DNA of 64,000 nucleotides, taken from JAHEEL01 sp963700375 (GTDB lineage Bacteria; Actinomycetota; Acidimicrobiia; Spongiisociales; UBA5794). The position numbers were made by a program, and so were the translations under genes. Location: contig CAVOXF010000006.1 of assembly GCA_963700375.1 (NCBI GenBank), positions 434,001 to 498,000 of the forward strand, in the 5' to 3' direction. Shown here one piece after another: positions 40,270 to 48,552 of this stretch (position 1 is the stretch's first letter; each line of letters starts with the position of its first letter). The notes under the pieces were generated by a model that made no database searches, was not told the origin of the DNA, and worked only from the letters and a program-made list of their open reading frames with translations.

Positions 40270-40754
40270 TTGACGGGGATGAGCGACCGTCCCTCAGGAC
40301 CGAGGGGACGCCCAAGGATCTCCTGGATCACCGACGTTGCGATGATCGGGTTCGTCACCAGACCGGAGTGCACGAGATACCCGGCCAGCAGGCCGCCAAC
40401 GGTTTCGTCAACCGTGTCGCGGTGCAGGAGCACCGAGGCGCCGCGAACGTTGAGCGCCCGATCCATCGCATCGAACACGCCTTTGACATCGCTGATCTCG
40501 GACGGCGTGCCCTCGACCGTGCAAACGATGACCCTGAAGTCGGCCTCTTCGTACACGGCGGTGTTCTGCCCGACCGGGAGCAATGAAACGATCGTGTTGA
40601 TTCCCTGGTCATTGAGCCAGGCGATCTCCTCTTCGCGACGGACTCGGCGATGCTGGAAGCCGGAGCCACCGATGCGGTCGGACACCGCGAGGCGGCCGGC
40701 GATCACCCATCGGAACCCTCGGGGTTCGAGGCCTGGGACGTCCTTCTTCCTCAT
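40266..40754 (-). CDS. Dual-specificity-phosphatase-like protein with a dead active site
   Basis: 162 residues, between folP and folK. The fold pattern of a cysteine phosphatase is present (GLEPRGFRWVIAGRLAVSDR, EEEIAWLNDQGINTIVSLLP, a WPD-region-like stretch, then the P-loop position). The catalytic HCxxxxxR loop, however, reads LLHRDTVDETVGG: Cys is Arg and the loop Arg is Val. It should not be a working phosphatase and may bind a ligand instead. The start is the ATG at 40754, 10 bp after folP. It occupies the place where folB (dihydroneopterin aldolase) lies in mycobacteria. Confidence 0.7.
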   Translation of the reverse strand: MRKKDVPGLEPRGFRWVIAGRLAVSDRIGGSGFQHRRVRREEEIAWLNDQGINTIVSLLPVGQNTAVYEEADFRVIVCTVEGTPSEISDVKGVFDAMDRALNVRGASVLLHRDTVDETVGGLLAGYLVHSGLVTNPIIATSVIQEILGRPLGPEGRSLIPVK

Positions 40755-40764
40755 ACCCTCGTGC

Positions 40765-41631
40765 TCACTCGTGAACTCGCACGATAGCGTCGGCCGTTCG
40801 CGCAGCATCGACGGTTCGCGCCACGTCGTGGACCCGCACGACGGACGCTCCCCCGGCAATTGCGAGTGTGACGGTCGCCAACGTGGCAGCGTCGCGGTCT
40901 TCCGATCCCGACGGGCGCCCTGCCCGGTCGAGGATCGTTCCGAGGAAGCGCTTCCGGGACGTACCCACGAGCACCGGAACGTCACCGCCGACGCGGCCGA
41001 TGCCGGAAAGCAAGGCGAGGTTGTGCTCAAACGTCTTCCCGAATCCGATGCCGGGGTCGACCACGATCCGGGATGGGTCGATACCGTGTTCGATCGCTGC
41101 ATGAACGCGTCCCGCCAGGAATGCTCCGACCTCGACTACCACGTCACCGTAGGTCGGATCGGCCTGCATCGTGAGAGGCGTCCCCTGCATGTGCATCACC
41201 ACGACGCCGACGGAAGTGGCTGCACAGAGGGACATCATGTCTGGGTCCGTGAGGCCTGTCACGTCGTTCACGATCTCGGCGCCTGCATCGATCGCGGCCT
41301 CCGCGACCGCCGGCTTGTACGTGTCGACCGAGACGATGATCCCATGGGACGCCAGGGCCTCCACCACCGGTAGGACCCGCGCCAGCTCCTCCTCCACCAC
41401 CACCGGCTCTGCGCCCGGGCGTGTGGATTCACCTCCGACATCCACGATGTCGGCCCCATCACCCCAAAGCTGGACGCCCCGTTGGATCGCGTCCGGTAGA
41501 TCCATCAATCCGCCTCCGTCGGAGAACGAGTCAGGCGTCGTGTTCAGGATTCCCATCACCAGCGTGTGGTCGCCGGTCGTGAGCGAACGAGTTCGAAGGT
41601 TCCAGGTGATCGGACGGAAGGTCACGTTCAC
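40765..41631 (-). CDS. folP: Dihydropteroate synthase
   Basis: 288 residues, TIM-barrel enzyme joining hydroxymethyldihydropterin pyrophosphate to p-aminobenzoate, the sulfonamide target. Signature motifs are LVMGILNTTPDSFSDGG, GADIVDVGGESTRPGAEPV, IVVDPGIGFGKTFEHNL and VLVGTSRKRFLG; HDVARTVDAARTADAI lies near the C-terminus. The start is GTG at 41631, overlapping the ftsH stop as GTGA, so it is coupled to ftsH as in other actinobacteria, though without folE between them. Confidence 0.95.
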   Translation of the reverse strand: MNVTFRPITWNLRTRSLTTGDHTLVMGILNTTPDSFSDGGGLMDLPDAIQRGVQLWGDGADIVDVGGESTRPGAEPVVVEEELARVLPVVEALASHGIIVSVDTYKPAVAEAAIDAGAEIVNDVTGLTDPDMMSLCAATSVGVVVMHMQGTPLTMQADPTYGDVVVEVGAFLAGRVHAAIEHGIDPSRIVVDPGIGFGKTFEHNLALLSGIGRVGGDVPVLVGTSRKRFLGTILDRAGRPSGSEDRDAATLATVTLAIAGGASVVRVHDVARTVDAARTADAIVRVHE

Positions 41632-43574
41632 CCGACGCCGGTTCCACCCGTGTGCGCAGCGGCGATTCCACCGGTCGACCCGGTGCCCTCCGGGCCCTTG
41701 ATGCGAAGAGCACCCGTGTCCGAATGCTCCCACTTCGGGACGTCATGCAGGACCGCAATCACCTGCTCCGCGTCGAGTGTTTCGTGCTCGAGCAACAGTT
41801 CGGCGATACGGTCGAGGGCATCGCGATGGGTGACGATGATCTGCGTCGCCTCTTCGTGCGCCTGCGTGATCAGCTTGCGGACTTCGTCGTCGATGGCGGC
41901 GGCAACCTCATTCGAAAGGTCCTGGCTCTTGGAGTAGTCGCGGCCGAGGAAGACCTCCGCCTGCGGCTGCCCGTACTTGAGCGGACCGAGCCGATCGCTC
42001 ATGCCGTACTCCATCACCATCTTCCTGGCGAGGCTCGTGGCCTTCTCGATGTCGTTCGAGGCGCCGGTCGACGGGTCACCAAACACGATCTCCTCGGCCG
42101 TGCGTCCGCCAAGGGCATACGCCAGCTGGTCGACGAGTTCGCTTCGCTTCTCGTAGTGCTTGTCCTCGAGCGGGAGGGCCATCGTGTATCCGCCGGCACG
42201 ACCGCGCGGGATGATCGTGACCTTGTGGATCGGATCGAGCTTCGGAAGGGCGTAGCCGACGAGCGCGTGGCCACCTTCGTGATACGCCGTGAGCTTGCGT
42301 TCCTCTTCCGACATGATGCGGCTCTTGCGTTCGGGACCCGCAATCACCCGTTCGATCGCCTCTTCCATTTCGGACATGCCGATCTTGGTCTTGTTCCTGC
42401 GAGCGGCCAGCAACGCCGACTCATTGATCAGGTTCGCTAGGTCGGCACCCGTGAAGCCAGGTGTCTGACGTGCGAGCGTTGAGATCTGAACATCGTCTTC
42501 GTATGGCTTGCCCTTGGCGTGGACTTCGAGAATCTGCTCCCGCCCCCTGATGTCCGGGCGATCGACAACGATTTGCCGGTCGAAACGGCCCGGGCGTAGC
42601 AGCGCCGGGTCGAGGATGTCCGGCCGGTTCGTTGATGCGATCACGATCACGCCGGCCTTGACGTCGAACCCGTCCAACTCCACGAGCAACTGATTCAGTG
42701 TCTGCTCGCGCTCGTCGTGTCCGCCGCCGAGGCCGGCACCGCGGTGACGACCGACCGCGTCGATCTCGTCGATGAAGACGATCGACGGGGCGCTCGCCTT
42801 CGCCTGGTCGAACAGGTCGCGAACGCGACTGGCGCCGACGCCGACGAACATCTCGACGAACTCGGAGCCCGAGATTGCGTAGAACGGAACCCCCGCTTCG
42901 CCGGCAACCGCACGAGCGAGCAGCGTCTTGCCAGTTCCCGGGGGGCCGTAGAGCAGGACGCCCTTCGGGATCTTCGCACCCATCGCCCGGAACTTCTGCG
43001 GCTGCTGGAGGAATTCCTTGATCTCTTCGAGTTCCTCGATGGCCTCATCGACACCGGCGACGTCGTCGAACGTGACCTTCGGGGTGTCCTTGGTCACCTG
43101 TTTGGCCTTGGACTTGCCGAACTGCATGACGCGGTTCCCGCCGCCCTGCAACTGGAACATGATGAAGATGAACAGGCCGAAGAGGAGGAGGTACGGAAGG
43201 ACGTTGCCGAGGAACCACTGGAACAGCGACGGCTCCTGGGAATCGGTTACTGCCTCGACCCCTGCATCGAGAATGCTCTCAGTGAGGGTGGGCGAGTACT
43301 CGGCCGGATAGGTCATGATGTAGTCGACCGGTTCACCGGAGGCGTCGGTATAGGTGCCGCTGACCTCGTTTGAGCGATCGCGGATCGTTGCCGGATCGTC
43401 GATCTCGCCGGCCAACAGCTTGGCGTTGAACTCGTTGAGGCTCAACTCCTGGGGCTGACTTGATTGATTGACGAACACGTTCACCGCCATCACCACCACG
43501 AAGATGACGGCCAGGTAGATCACGATGGTTCGTGCGGTCCGGCTCACACTGCTCCTCAGCTCACGTCGGGGCAT
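41628..43574 (-). CDS. ftsH: ATP-dependent zinc metalloprotease FtsH
   Basis: 648-residue membrane protease. Two N-terminal transmembrane segments (~15-35 and ~118-140) enclose an extracytoplasmic domain. The AAA module has Walker A LLYGPPGTGKTLLARAVAGE, Walker B SIVFIDEIDAVGRH, the second region of homology and DPALLRPGRFDRQIVVD. The zinc site reads AYHEGGHALVGYALP, a Gly variant of the common HEAGH. The C-terminus is Gly/Thr-rich. It degrades misassembled membrane proteins. A TACCAT box about 25 bases upstream of the ATG may be the -10. Followed by folP with a GTGA overlap. Confidence 0.96.
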   Translation of the reverse strand: MPRRELRSSVSRTARTIVIYLAVIFVVVMAVNVFVNQSSQPQELSLNEFNAKLLAGEIDDPATIRDRSNEVSGTYTDASGEPVDYIMTYPAEYSPTLTESILDAGVEAVTDSQEPSLFQWFLGNVLPYLLLFGLFIFIMFQLQGGGNRVMQFGKSKAKQVTKDTPKVTFDDVAGVDEAIEELEEIKEFLQQPQKFRAMGAKIPKGVLLYGPPGTGKTLLARAVAGEAGVPFYAISGSEFVEMFVGVGASRVRDLFDQAKASAPSIVFIDEIDAVGRHRGAGLGGGHDEREQTLNQLLVELDGFDVKAGVIVIASTNRPDILDPALLRPGRFDRQIVVDRPDIRGREQILEVHAKGKPYEDDVQISTLARQTPGFTGADLANLINESALLAARRNKTKIGMSEMEEAIERVIAGPERKSRIMSEEERKLTAYHEGGHALVGYALPKLDPIHKVTIIPRGRAGGYTMALPLEDKHYEKRSELVDQLAYALGGRTAEEIVFGDPSTGASNDIEKATSLARKMVMEYGMSDRLGPLKYGQPQAEVFLGRDYSKSQDLSNEVAAAIDDEVRKLITQAHEEATQIIVTHRDALDRIAELLLEHETLDAEQVIAVLHDVPKWEHSDTGALRIKGPEGTGSTGGIAAAHTGGTGVG

Positions 43575-43647
43575 TCACAGCCCGTCTCTTCATGGTACGC
43601 ATGACCCCCGGATAAGCCGCATCCGAGTGAACGTATTCCACGGCCCG

Positions 43648-43737
43648 ATGGTTCGTCGTCCGACGCCGGCAGACCTCATGGCGGCAGGATCGTTCTCGGA
43701 GCAGGTGATTCAGGGGATGGTGAACTTCAAGATCTAG
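43648..43737 (+). CDS. Candidate 29-residue ORF
   Basis: An ATG at 43648 opens a short frame starting MVRRPTPADLMAAGSFSE and ending GMVNFKI before TAG. Composition is coding-like and a TATTCC sequence lies at the leaderless distance upstream, although it lacks the final T of the TANNNT pattern. It lies on the + strand between ftsH and hpt. I do not recognise the peptide; it could be chance. Confidence 0.3.
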   Translation: MVRRPTPADLMAAGSFSEQVIQGMVNFKI

Positions 43738-43921
43738 GTTCGTCGCCGGCCGCCGGCCGCCCGCCAGGAGCCGCCAGTGGCGAGTTGGACTACGCGGCGC
43801 TCCTCATCTTCGTGGTTCTAGCTTCCAGAGGCCCCCCTGCGCATCCGCCAACCCTGCGGGCGGGAGGGCAGAAGAGCACACACCTCCGCCATCAGGGCCG
43901 GATAGGCCGGGTTGCTGGGCC
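43738..43921. repeat. GC-rich palindromic intergenic tract
   Basis: CGCCGGCCGCCGGCCGCC near 43745 is highly self-complementary, and TAGCTTCCAG occurs near 43818. Both motif types also occur in the intergenic region at about 26680-26735, so they may be copies of a degenerate dispersed element. No gene seen apart from the start of hpt. Confidence 0.35.
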
Positions 43922-44443
43922 CTACACCTCGTCCACAACGGCCACGTAGGGGAGATTGCGGTACCTGCCGTCGAAGTCGAGGCCGTAGCCGATGACGAAC
44001 TCAGGACCGATGTGGAACCCTTCATAGGCGACGTCGAGCGGCGGACGCTCGATTCCGTCCTTGATGAGGAGGGCGGCGAGTTGGAGCGACGCCGGATTCC
44101 TGACTTCGAGATTCTTGATGAGGTACTGGAGCGTCAGGCCGGTGTCGATGATGTCCTCGACGATGAGTACGTCACGGCCTTCGATTTCCTCGTCGAGGTC
44201 CTTGAGGATCCGAACGACGCCGGACGACTTCGTCGACGCTCCGTACGAGGAGATCGCCATGAAGTCGAACTCAACCGGGAGTGCGACGTGACGAGCGAGG
44301 TCGGCCATCACGACGAATGCGCCCTTGAGGATGGCGACCATGAGAAGATTCTTCCCCTCGTAGTCGCGGGTGATTGCCGCACCCATCTCGGCGAGCTTGG
44401 CGTCGATCTCTTCAGCGGATACGAGGGTTCTTCCGATCTTCAC
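43922..44443 (-). CDS. hpt: Hypoxanthine phosphoribosyltransferase
   Basis: 173 residues. It salvages hypoxanthine (and often guanine) with PRPP. It shows LLMVAILKGAFVVMADLAR, FMAISSYGASTKSSGVVRI, the PRPP loop VLIVEDIIDTGLTLQYLI and the C-terminal FVIGYGLDFDGRYRNLPYV. The start is GTG at 44443, overlapping the tilS stop as GTGA; the longer reading to 44560 lies inside tilS. The tilS-hpt-ftsH order is conserved in actinobacteria. The nucleoside importer at 27-32 kb could supply its substrates. Confidence 0.95.
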   Translation of the reverse strand: MKIGRTLVSAEEIDAKLAEMGAAITRDYEGKNLLMVAILKGAFVVMADLARHVALPVEFDFMAISSYGASTKSSGVVRILKDLDEEIEGRDVLIVEDIIDTGLTLQYLIKNLEVRNPASLQLAALLIKDGIERPPLDVAYEGFHIGPEFVIGYGLDFDGRYRNLPYVAVVDEV

Positions 44444-45732
44444 GCCAGGTCCTGCTTCCGTCGGATCGCGACTACATGTCTTGTCGTCGGTCGGGCCCAC
44501 GATGCGACGCGGATACCGACGATGGCCGCGATTGTGGCACCGTCGGCCACCACCGGCCAAGTGGAACGCTGTCGGACCGGAACTCCGGCCTCCGACAGTA
44601 CCGTCCTGACCGACTTCGATCCGGTGTCGATGTCAATACGGTCACCCTCTACGGCACTTCTCAACTCAGTCGTGGAACCGATCACCACCGGATCTACGAG
44701 AAGCGTCGACCGACGGGATACCTCCGATCGAACGGCGTACTCGAAGGTGACCCGATGTGGTCCAAATGCCACGGTCCCTGGGACGGAAATCAGCAACGGT
44801 CCCTCAGCCGACTCGGGCGAGACCCCCGGGTCGATGACTACGAACGGGCCCTCCACAGCAACGGAAAGCGAACCGGTGACGGTTGCCGGCTCGGATTCGC
44901 CGGCAGCAATCGCAAGAACCGTTTCGACGTCGGCTTCGGTTCCGGCGTAGGGATCGAGGAGTCGCCGGAGCGCCCGGCGGACGGCTCGCGCCGCGACCGG
45001 ACGGCTGGCCGTAACCAGGGCTGCGGTTGGAATGAGCACGGCGCCGCCTTCGTCGAGGACCGGAATGGCCGAGGCGAGGATCTCGATCTGCTCATCGTCC
45101 GCCGCGGCGAGGGCACCGGCACGAGCCAGAGCCGAGCGGACTCCGGCCCGGTAGTTCGCCTCGATATCCGGGAGGAGATGCAGCCGAACCCGATTCCTGA
45201 GGAAGCTCGTGTCGACATTGGAGGGATCGTCGGCGAACGGCAGGTTCAGCTCTTCGGCCACCGCTCGAATGTCGGATCGGGAGTAGCCGAGCAGCGGACG
45301 AAACACGCCGGGGCGACTGCGCAGCATCCCGGCAAGACCTGCATTTCCGGCGCCGCGCATGAGGTTCATCAGCACGGTCTCGGCCTGGTCGTCTTGCGTG
45401 TGGCCGGTGATGACCGTCTCATCCGGGGCCGCGACAGACGCTATGGCCCACCAGCGAGCATCACGCGCCCGGGACTCCAACGATGGGCCGGGCTCCACCG
45501 GGGCGTCGATCACGGTGAGGACTATCCGGAGGTGCTCGGCGATCTGGCGAGCCGCCGTTTCGAGCCCCGCAGAAACGTCAAGACCGTGTCGGACGAAGAC
45601 CGCCCGGGTCTCTCCCCGTTTCTCTGCCGCCCATGCGGCCACGGCCGAGTCGGCACCGCCACCGAGCGCTACGACGAGCGGACCCTCCGGCAGGAGGTCG
45701 ACAACCTCGGCCGCGAGTTGGTCGGGTGTCAC
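44440..45732 (-). CDS. tilS: tRNA(Ile)-lysidine synthetase
   Basis: 430 residues. It modifies the CAU-anticodon tRNA-Ile with lysine so that it reads AUA. The PP-loop reads VVALGGGADSAVAAWAAEKR, in which the family's SGGxDS begins with Gly rather than Ser. ITGHTQDDQAETVLMNLMRG and DPSNVDTSFLRNRVRLHLL are intact, and a C-terminal domain follows. The start is GTG at 45732, overlapping the metalloprotease stop (GTGA). It is essential in most bacteria, so the P-loop change is probably tolerated. Confidence 0.92.
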   Translation of the reverse strand: MTPDQLAAEVVDLLPEGPLVVALGGGADSAVAAWAAEKRGETRAVFVRHGLDVSAGLETAARQIAEHLRIVLTVIDAPVEPGPSLESRARDARWWAIASVAAPDETVITGHTQDDQAETVLMNLMRGAGNAGLAGMLRSRPGVFRPLLGYSRSDIRAVAEELNLPFADDPSNVDTSFLRNRVRLHLLPDIEANYRAGVRSALARAGALAAADDEQIEILASAIPVLDEGGAVLIPTAALVTASRPVAARAVRRALRRLLDPYAGTEADVETVLAIAAGESEPATVTGSLSVAVEGPFVVIDPGVSPESAEGPLLISVPGTVAFGPHRVTFEYAVRSEVSRRSTLLVDPVVIGSTTELRSAVEGDRIDIDTGSKSVRTVLSEAGVPVRQRSTWPVVADGATIAAIVGIRVASWARPTTRHVVAIRRKQDLA

Positions 45733-46760
45733 GCGATCCGTTTGAGCCACCGCTCGGGATCGCCGATTTCTTCGAGGGTTGGCAGAGCTTCGGGGCTCTC
45801 CCACGCGATGTCGAGCGTCGACCATGACGCTCGCTCCTCAACGCCCTTGATGAACTCGGCCCCCATCTCGTACTGACGGAGCTTCATCTCGAGCCCGATC
45901 AGTCGCATCAATGCCGCCGTTCGCTTGTCTGCCCGCCTCGCCTTGAGGACCGCAGACATGCGCGCCTGCGTCGTGATCTCGCGTTCGCCGATGCGGTCCA
46001 TGACGACGTGCCCATGCCCCTCGAGGAGGGCCATCAGCGCCTGAACGCGGTCGATCACTTCTCGCTGGTCCGGCGTGGCGAAGACACCGAAGATTCCTGA
46101 TTCATCGATGAGTGGTTCGCCGGCTGCGGCCGCAGCCCTGAGCTCGGCAGCCACCCGCTGGATGTGTCGGCTCTCCGGCTTGGATGTCGCGACCAATTCG
46201 TCCACGAGTCCGAGGAAGTAGCCGCGTAGCCAGGGAACCCCGGTGAACTGGAGACGGTGGGTGCACTCGTGGAGCGCAACCCAGAAGCGAAAATCGTCGG
46301 GACGGAAGGCATGGTCTCGCTCCATCTTCAGCACGTTCGGTCCAACGAACAGCACCGTGTCACCGTTGTCACCATCCGACGTCGGGAGCACCAGTTCGTA
46401 CTGTCCGAGAACCCGGCGGGCGAGAAACCCGAGGACGGCGCCCATCTCGGCGCCCATGATCCGCCCGGCGATCGCCGACCCGACGCCCGCCTCGGATCCG
46501 AGGCGTTTCTCGGCGGGCGCAAGCAGGGTTGAGAAGGAAGCCACGTTGTTCTCTACCCAGCTGGTTCGACCGACCACGGCGACGTCGGGAGTGCCGGGAG
46601 CGACGAGACCCGTCTCTTCCGATACGAGTTCGGAGGCTCGCTCGACGAGGCCGGGCAGGTCGAGTTCGAGGCGGGCCTGGTGGTAGGTGTCCTCGAGCGG
46701 ATACCTCCCCGAGACATTCGAAGCAACCAAGACCGCCAGGGGCCAATCAACACGGGACAT
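45729..46760 (-). CDS. Zinc metalloprotease-like DUF2342 family protein (F420-associated)
   Basis: 343 residues. The family is usually annotated as zinc-dependent metallopeptidase or coenzyme F420 biosynthesis-associated protein, and sits before tilS in mycobacteria too. The zinc motif is WVALHECTHRLQFTGVPWLR (HECTH). GRIMGAEMGAVLGFLARRVL, EGHGHVVMDRIG and MKLRQYEMGAEFIKGVEE are also family-like. Despite the motif no substrate is known. The ATG at 46760 is set by a TACTCT -10 box at 46768-46773. First gene of the run tilS, hpt (and possibly ftsH onward). Confidence 0.88.
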   Translation of the reverse strand: MSRVDWPLAVLVASNVSGRYPLEDTYHQARLELDLPGLVERASELVSEETGLVAPGTPDVAVVGRTSWVENNVASFSTLLAPAEKRLGSEAGVGSAIAGRIMGAEMGAVLGFLARRVLGQYELVLPTSDGDNGDTVLFVGPNVLKMERDHAFRPDDFRFWVALHECTHRLQFTGVPWLRGYFLGLVDELVATSKPESRHIQRVAAELRAAAAAGEPLIDESGIFGVFATPDQREVIDRVQALMALLEGHGHVVMDRIGEREITTQARMSAVLKARRADKRTAALMRLIGLEMKLRQYEMGAEFIKGVEERASWSTLDIAWESPEALPTLEEIGDPERWLKRIA

Positions 46761-46767
46761 AACTTGA

Positions 46768-46773
46768 AGAGTA
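46768..46773 (-). promoter_or_regulatory. -10 box (TACTCT) for metalloprotease-tilS-hpt
   Basis: Predicted start at 46761, one base before the ATG at 46760; leaderless layout. Confidence 0.55.
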
Positions 46774-46827
46774 GGGGCCCCCGCGAATCTCCGTACCCGG
46801 CAGCTCGCGACCGGCGACTGCGAAACC

Positions 46828-48552
46828 CTACTCCCTCGCTGCGACCAAACCCCACATGCCGCGATATCGCTCTGATGACTCGAGCAGCTCGTCGTGTGTC
46901 CCGCGAGCCTGAATCTCGCCATGGTCGAGAACGATGATCTCGTCCATGCGGTCGAGGCCGACCGGGCGGTGCGTGATGAGCACGAGCGCGCGGTCGGATG
47001 CAGCGTCCAGCAGGTCATCCATCACCGCTTCGGCCGTCACGGGGTCGAGGCCCGAGATCGGTTCGTCGAGGACCAGGATCGGGAAGTCCGCCAGTAGGGC
47101 CCGGGCGAGCGCCAAGCGCCGCCGCTGACCCCCCGATACCAACTCTCCCCCCTCCCCCACGTCATATTCGAGCCCATCGGGTTGCGCCTCGAGCCAGGGA
47201 CCGAACCCGACACGTTCGAGCACCGCCAGGACATCGTCGTTCGATGCCTCTGGCTCGCCCAGCCTGACGTTTCCCACCACCGAACCGCGGAACAGGAATG
47301 CCCGATCGTCTTCGTAGCCGATCGTGGAGCGGAGCCCGTCAGGGTCGGCATCCCGCAGATCGACACCGCCGAGCGAGACGGTGCCGCTATCCGGATCACG
47401 GAAGCGGCATATGACGTGCGCCAGGGTCGTCTTCCCCGCGCCGGTCTCACCGATGATCCCGATCCTCGCCCCCGGCCGCACCGTCAGATCGATCGGGCCC
47501 AGGATCCGCTCACCGCTCTGCGTCGTCACGGTCGCTCCTCGAACCTCCAATATCGCAATGGGCGGTATCGGCCGGGGATCCACCGGCGGTGTTGTCGGCG
47601 ACTCTGCGTCGATGACCTCGAACAGACGGTCCGCTGCCCCGAGCGAACGCCCAAGCCGCTCGAAAGCCGACGGGAGCGGAGCGACGGCCTCGAATGGGGT
47701 GATCGCCAGCATCGCGAGCACGGCGACCATCACGCCGTCGAGCGAACCGGCCTGTGTTGCAGCCGCGGCGACCCACAGGGTGCCGACGAGCGCGACCCCA
47801 ACCAGAGCGAGAATCATCGCGTCGCCAAAGCCGTGGAGCCACGCGGTCCTGCGTTCCGCGTGCGCCACCGCAACGGCCGCTTCATCGGCGGAGGCAAGCA
47901 GACGACTCTCCTCGCCGAGTGCGACGATCGCCTGTGCGCCTTCGATGACTTCGACGGTTCGACCGATGAGGAGGCCCCGTTTGCCGGCGACCGCACGCCC
48001 CGTCGCTCTCCCCGCCCGTTCGGTGATCCACGGCACGAGCAGGCCCGCGACGAGGAGCGGAACCAGGATCGTCACGGCCGAGACCGGAAGCCAGATCAGT
48101 GCCAGCACCAGGGTGAGGAGCGCCACCACGATCGCGATGAGTGGTGGAGCGATCACGCGCACGAACACGTGCTGAATCTCGTCGACGTCGTCGAGGACAC
48201 GCCCGACGAGATCCCCCGCCCGGAACGAGGCAACGCCGGCCGGCCCCAGCCGATGGAGAGCGCGGGCGATCCGTGATCGCAGGTCGGCCAGGAGGTGAAG
48301 GCTCAGGTCGTGGGAGACGAGGCGCTCGAGGTACCGCAGCACGGCCCTGGCAATCCCAAAGAATCGAACGCCGACGATCGCAGGAGTCAGATCAAGGAGC
48401 GGCGGGTGTAGGGCTGCCGCAGAAATCAAGTAGGCGGACACCGTGAGCAATCCGATCGATGATGCGACTGAAGCGGCACCGGCGGCAATCGACCCCAGGA
48501 GGCGCCCTGGATAGGCACGGAGCGAATCCACGAGGCGCACGAAGCCTTTCAC
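46828..48552 (-). CDS. cydC: CydC-type ABC exporter subunit for cytochrome bd assembly
   Basis: 574 residues: an N-terminal six-helix exporter domain (GLLTVSAYLISAAALHPPLL, FFGIARAVLRYLERLVSHD, the latter typical of CydC) and a C-terminal ATPase with Walker A GIIGETGAGKTTLAHVICRF, signature LVSGGQRRRLALARALLADF and Walker B LVLDEPISGLDPVT. CydDC exports Cys/glutathione-like thiols and is needed to assemble cytochrome bd. The start is GTG at 48552, overlapping the cydD stop as GTGA. Last gene of cydABDC. Confidence 0.92.
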   Translation of the reverse strand: MKGFVRLVDSLRAYPGRLLGSIAAGAASVASSIGLLTVSAYLISAAALHPPLLDLTPAIVGVRFFGIARAVLRYLERLVSHDLSLHLLADLRSRIARALHRLGPAGVASFRAGDLVGRVLDDVDEIQHVFVRVIAPPLIAIVVALLTLVLALIWLPVSAVTILVPLLVAGLLVPWITERAGRATGRAVAGKRGLLIGRTVEVIEGAQAIVALGEESRLLASADEAAVAVAHAERRTAWLHGFGDAMILALVGVALVGTLWVAAAATQAGSLDGVMVAVLAMLAITPFEAVAPLPSAFERLGRSLGAADRLFEVIDAESPTTPPVDPRPIPPIAILEVRGATVTTQSGERILGPIDLTVRPGARIGIIGETGAGKTTLAHVICRFRDPDSGTVSLGGVDLRDADPDGLRSTIGYEDDRAFLFRGSVVGNVRLGEPEASNDDVLAVLERVGFGPWLEAQPDGLEYDVGEGGELVSGGQRRRLALARALLADFPILVLDEPISGLDPVTAEAVMDDLLDAASDRALVLITHRPVGLDRMDEIIVLDHGEIQARGTHDELLESSERYRGMWGLVAARE

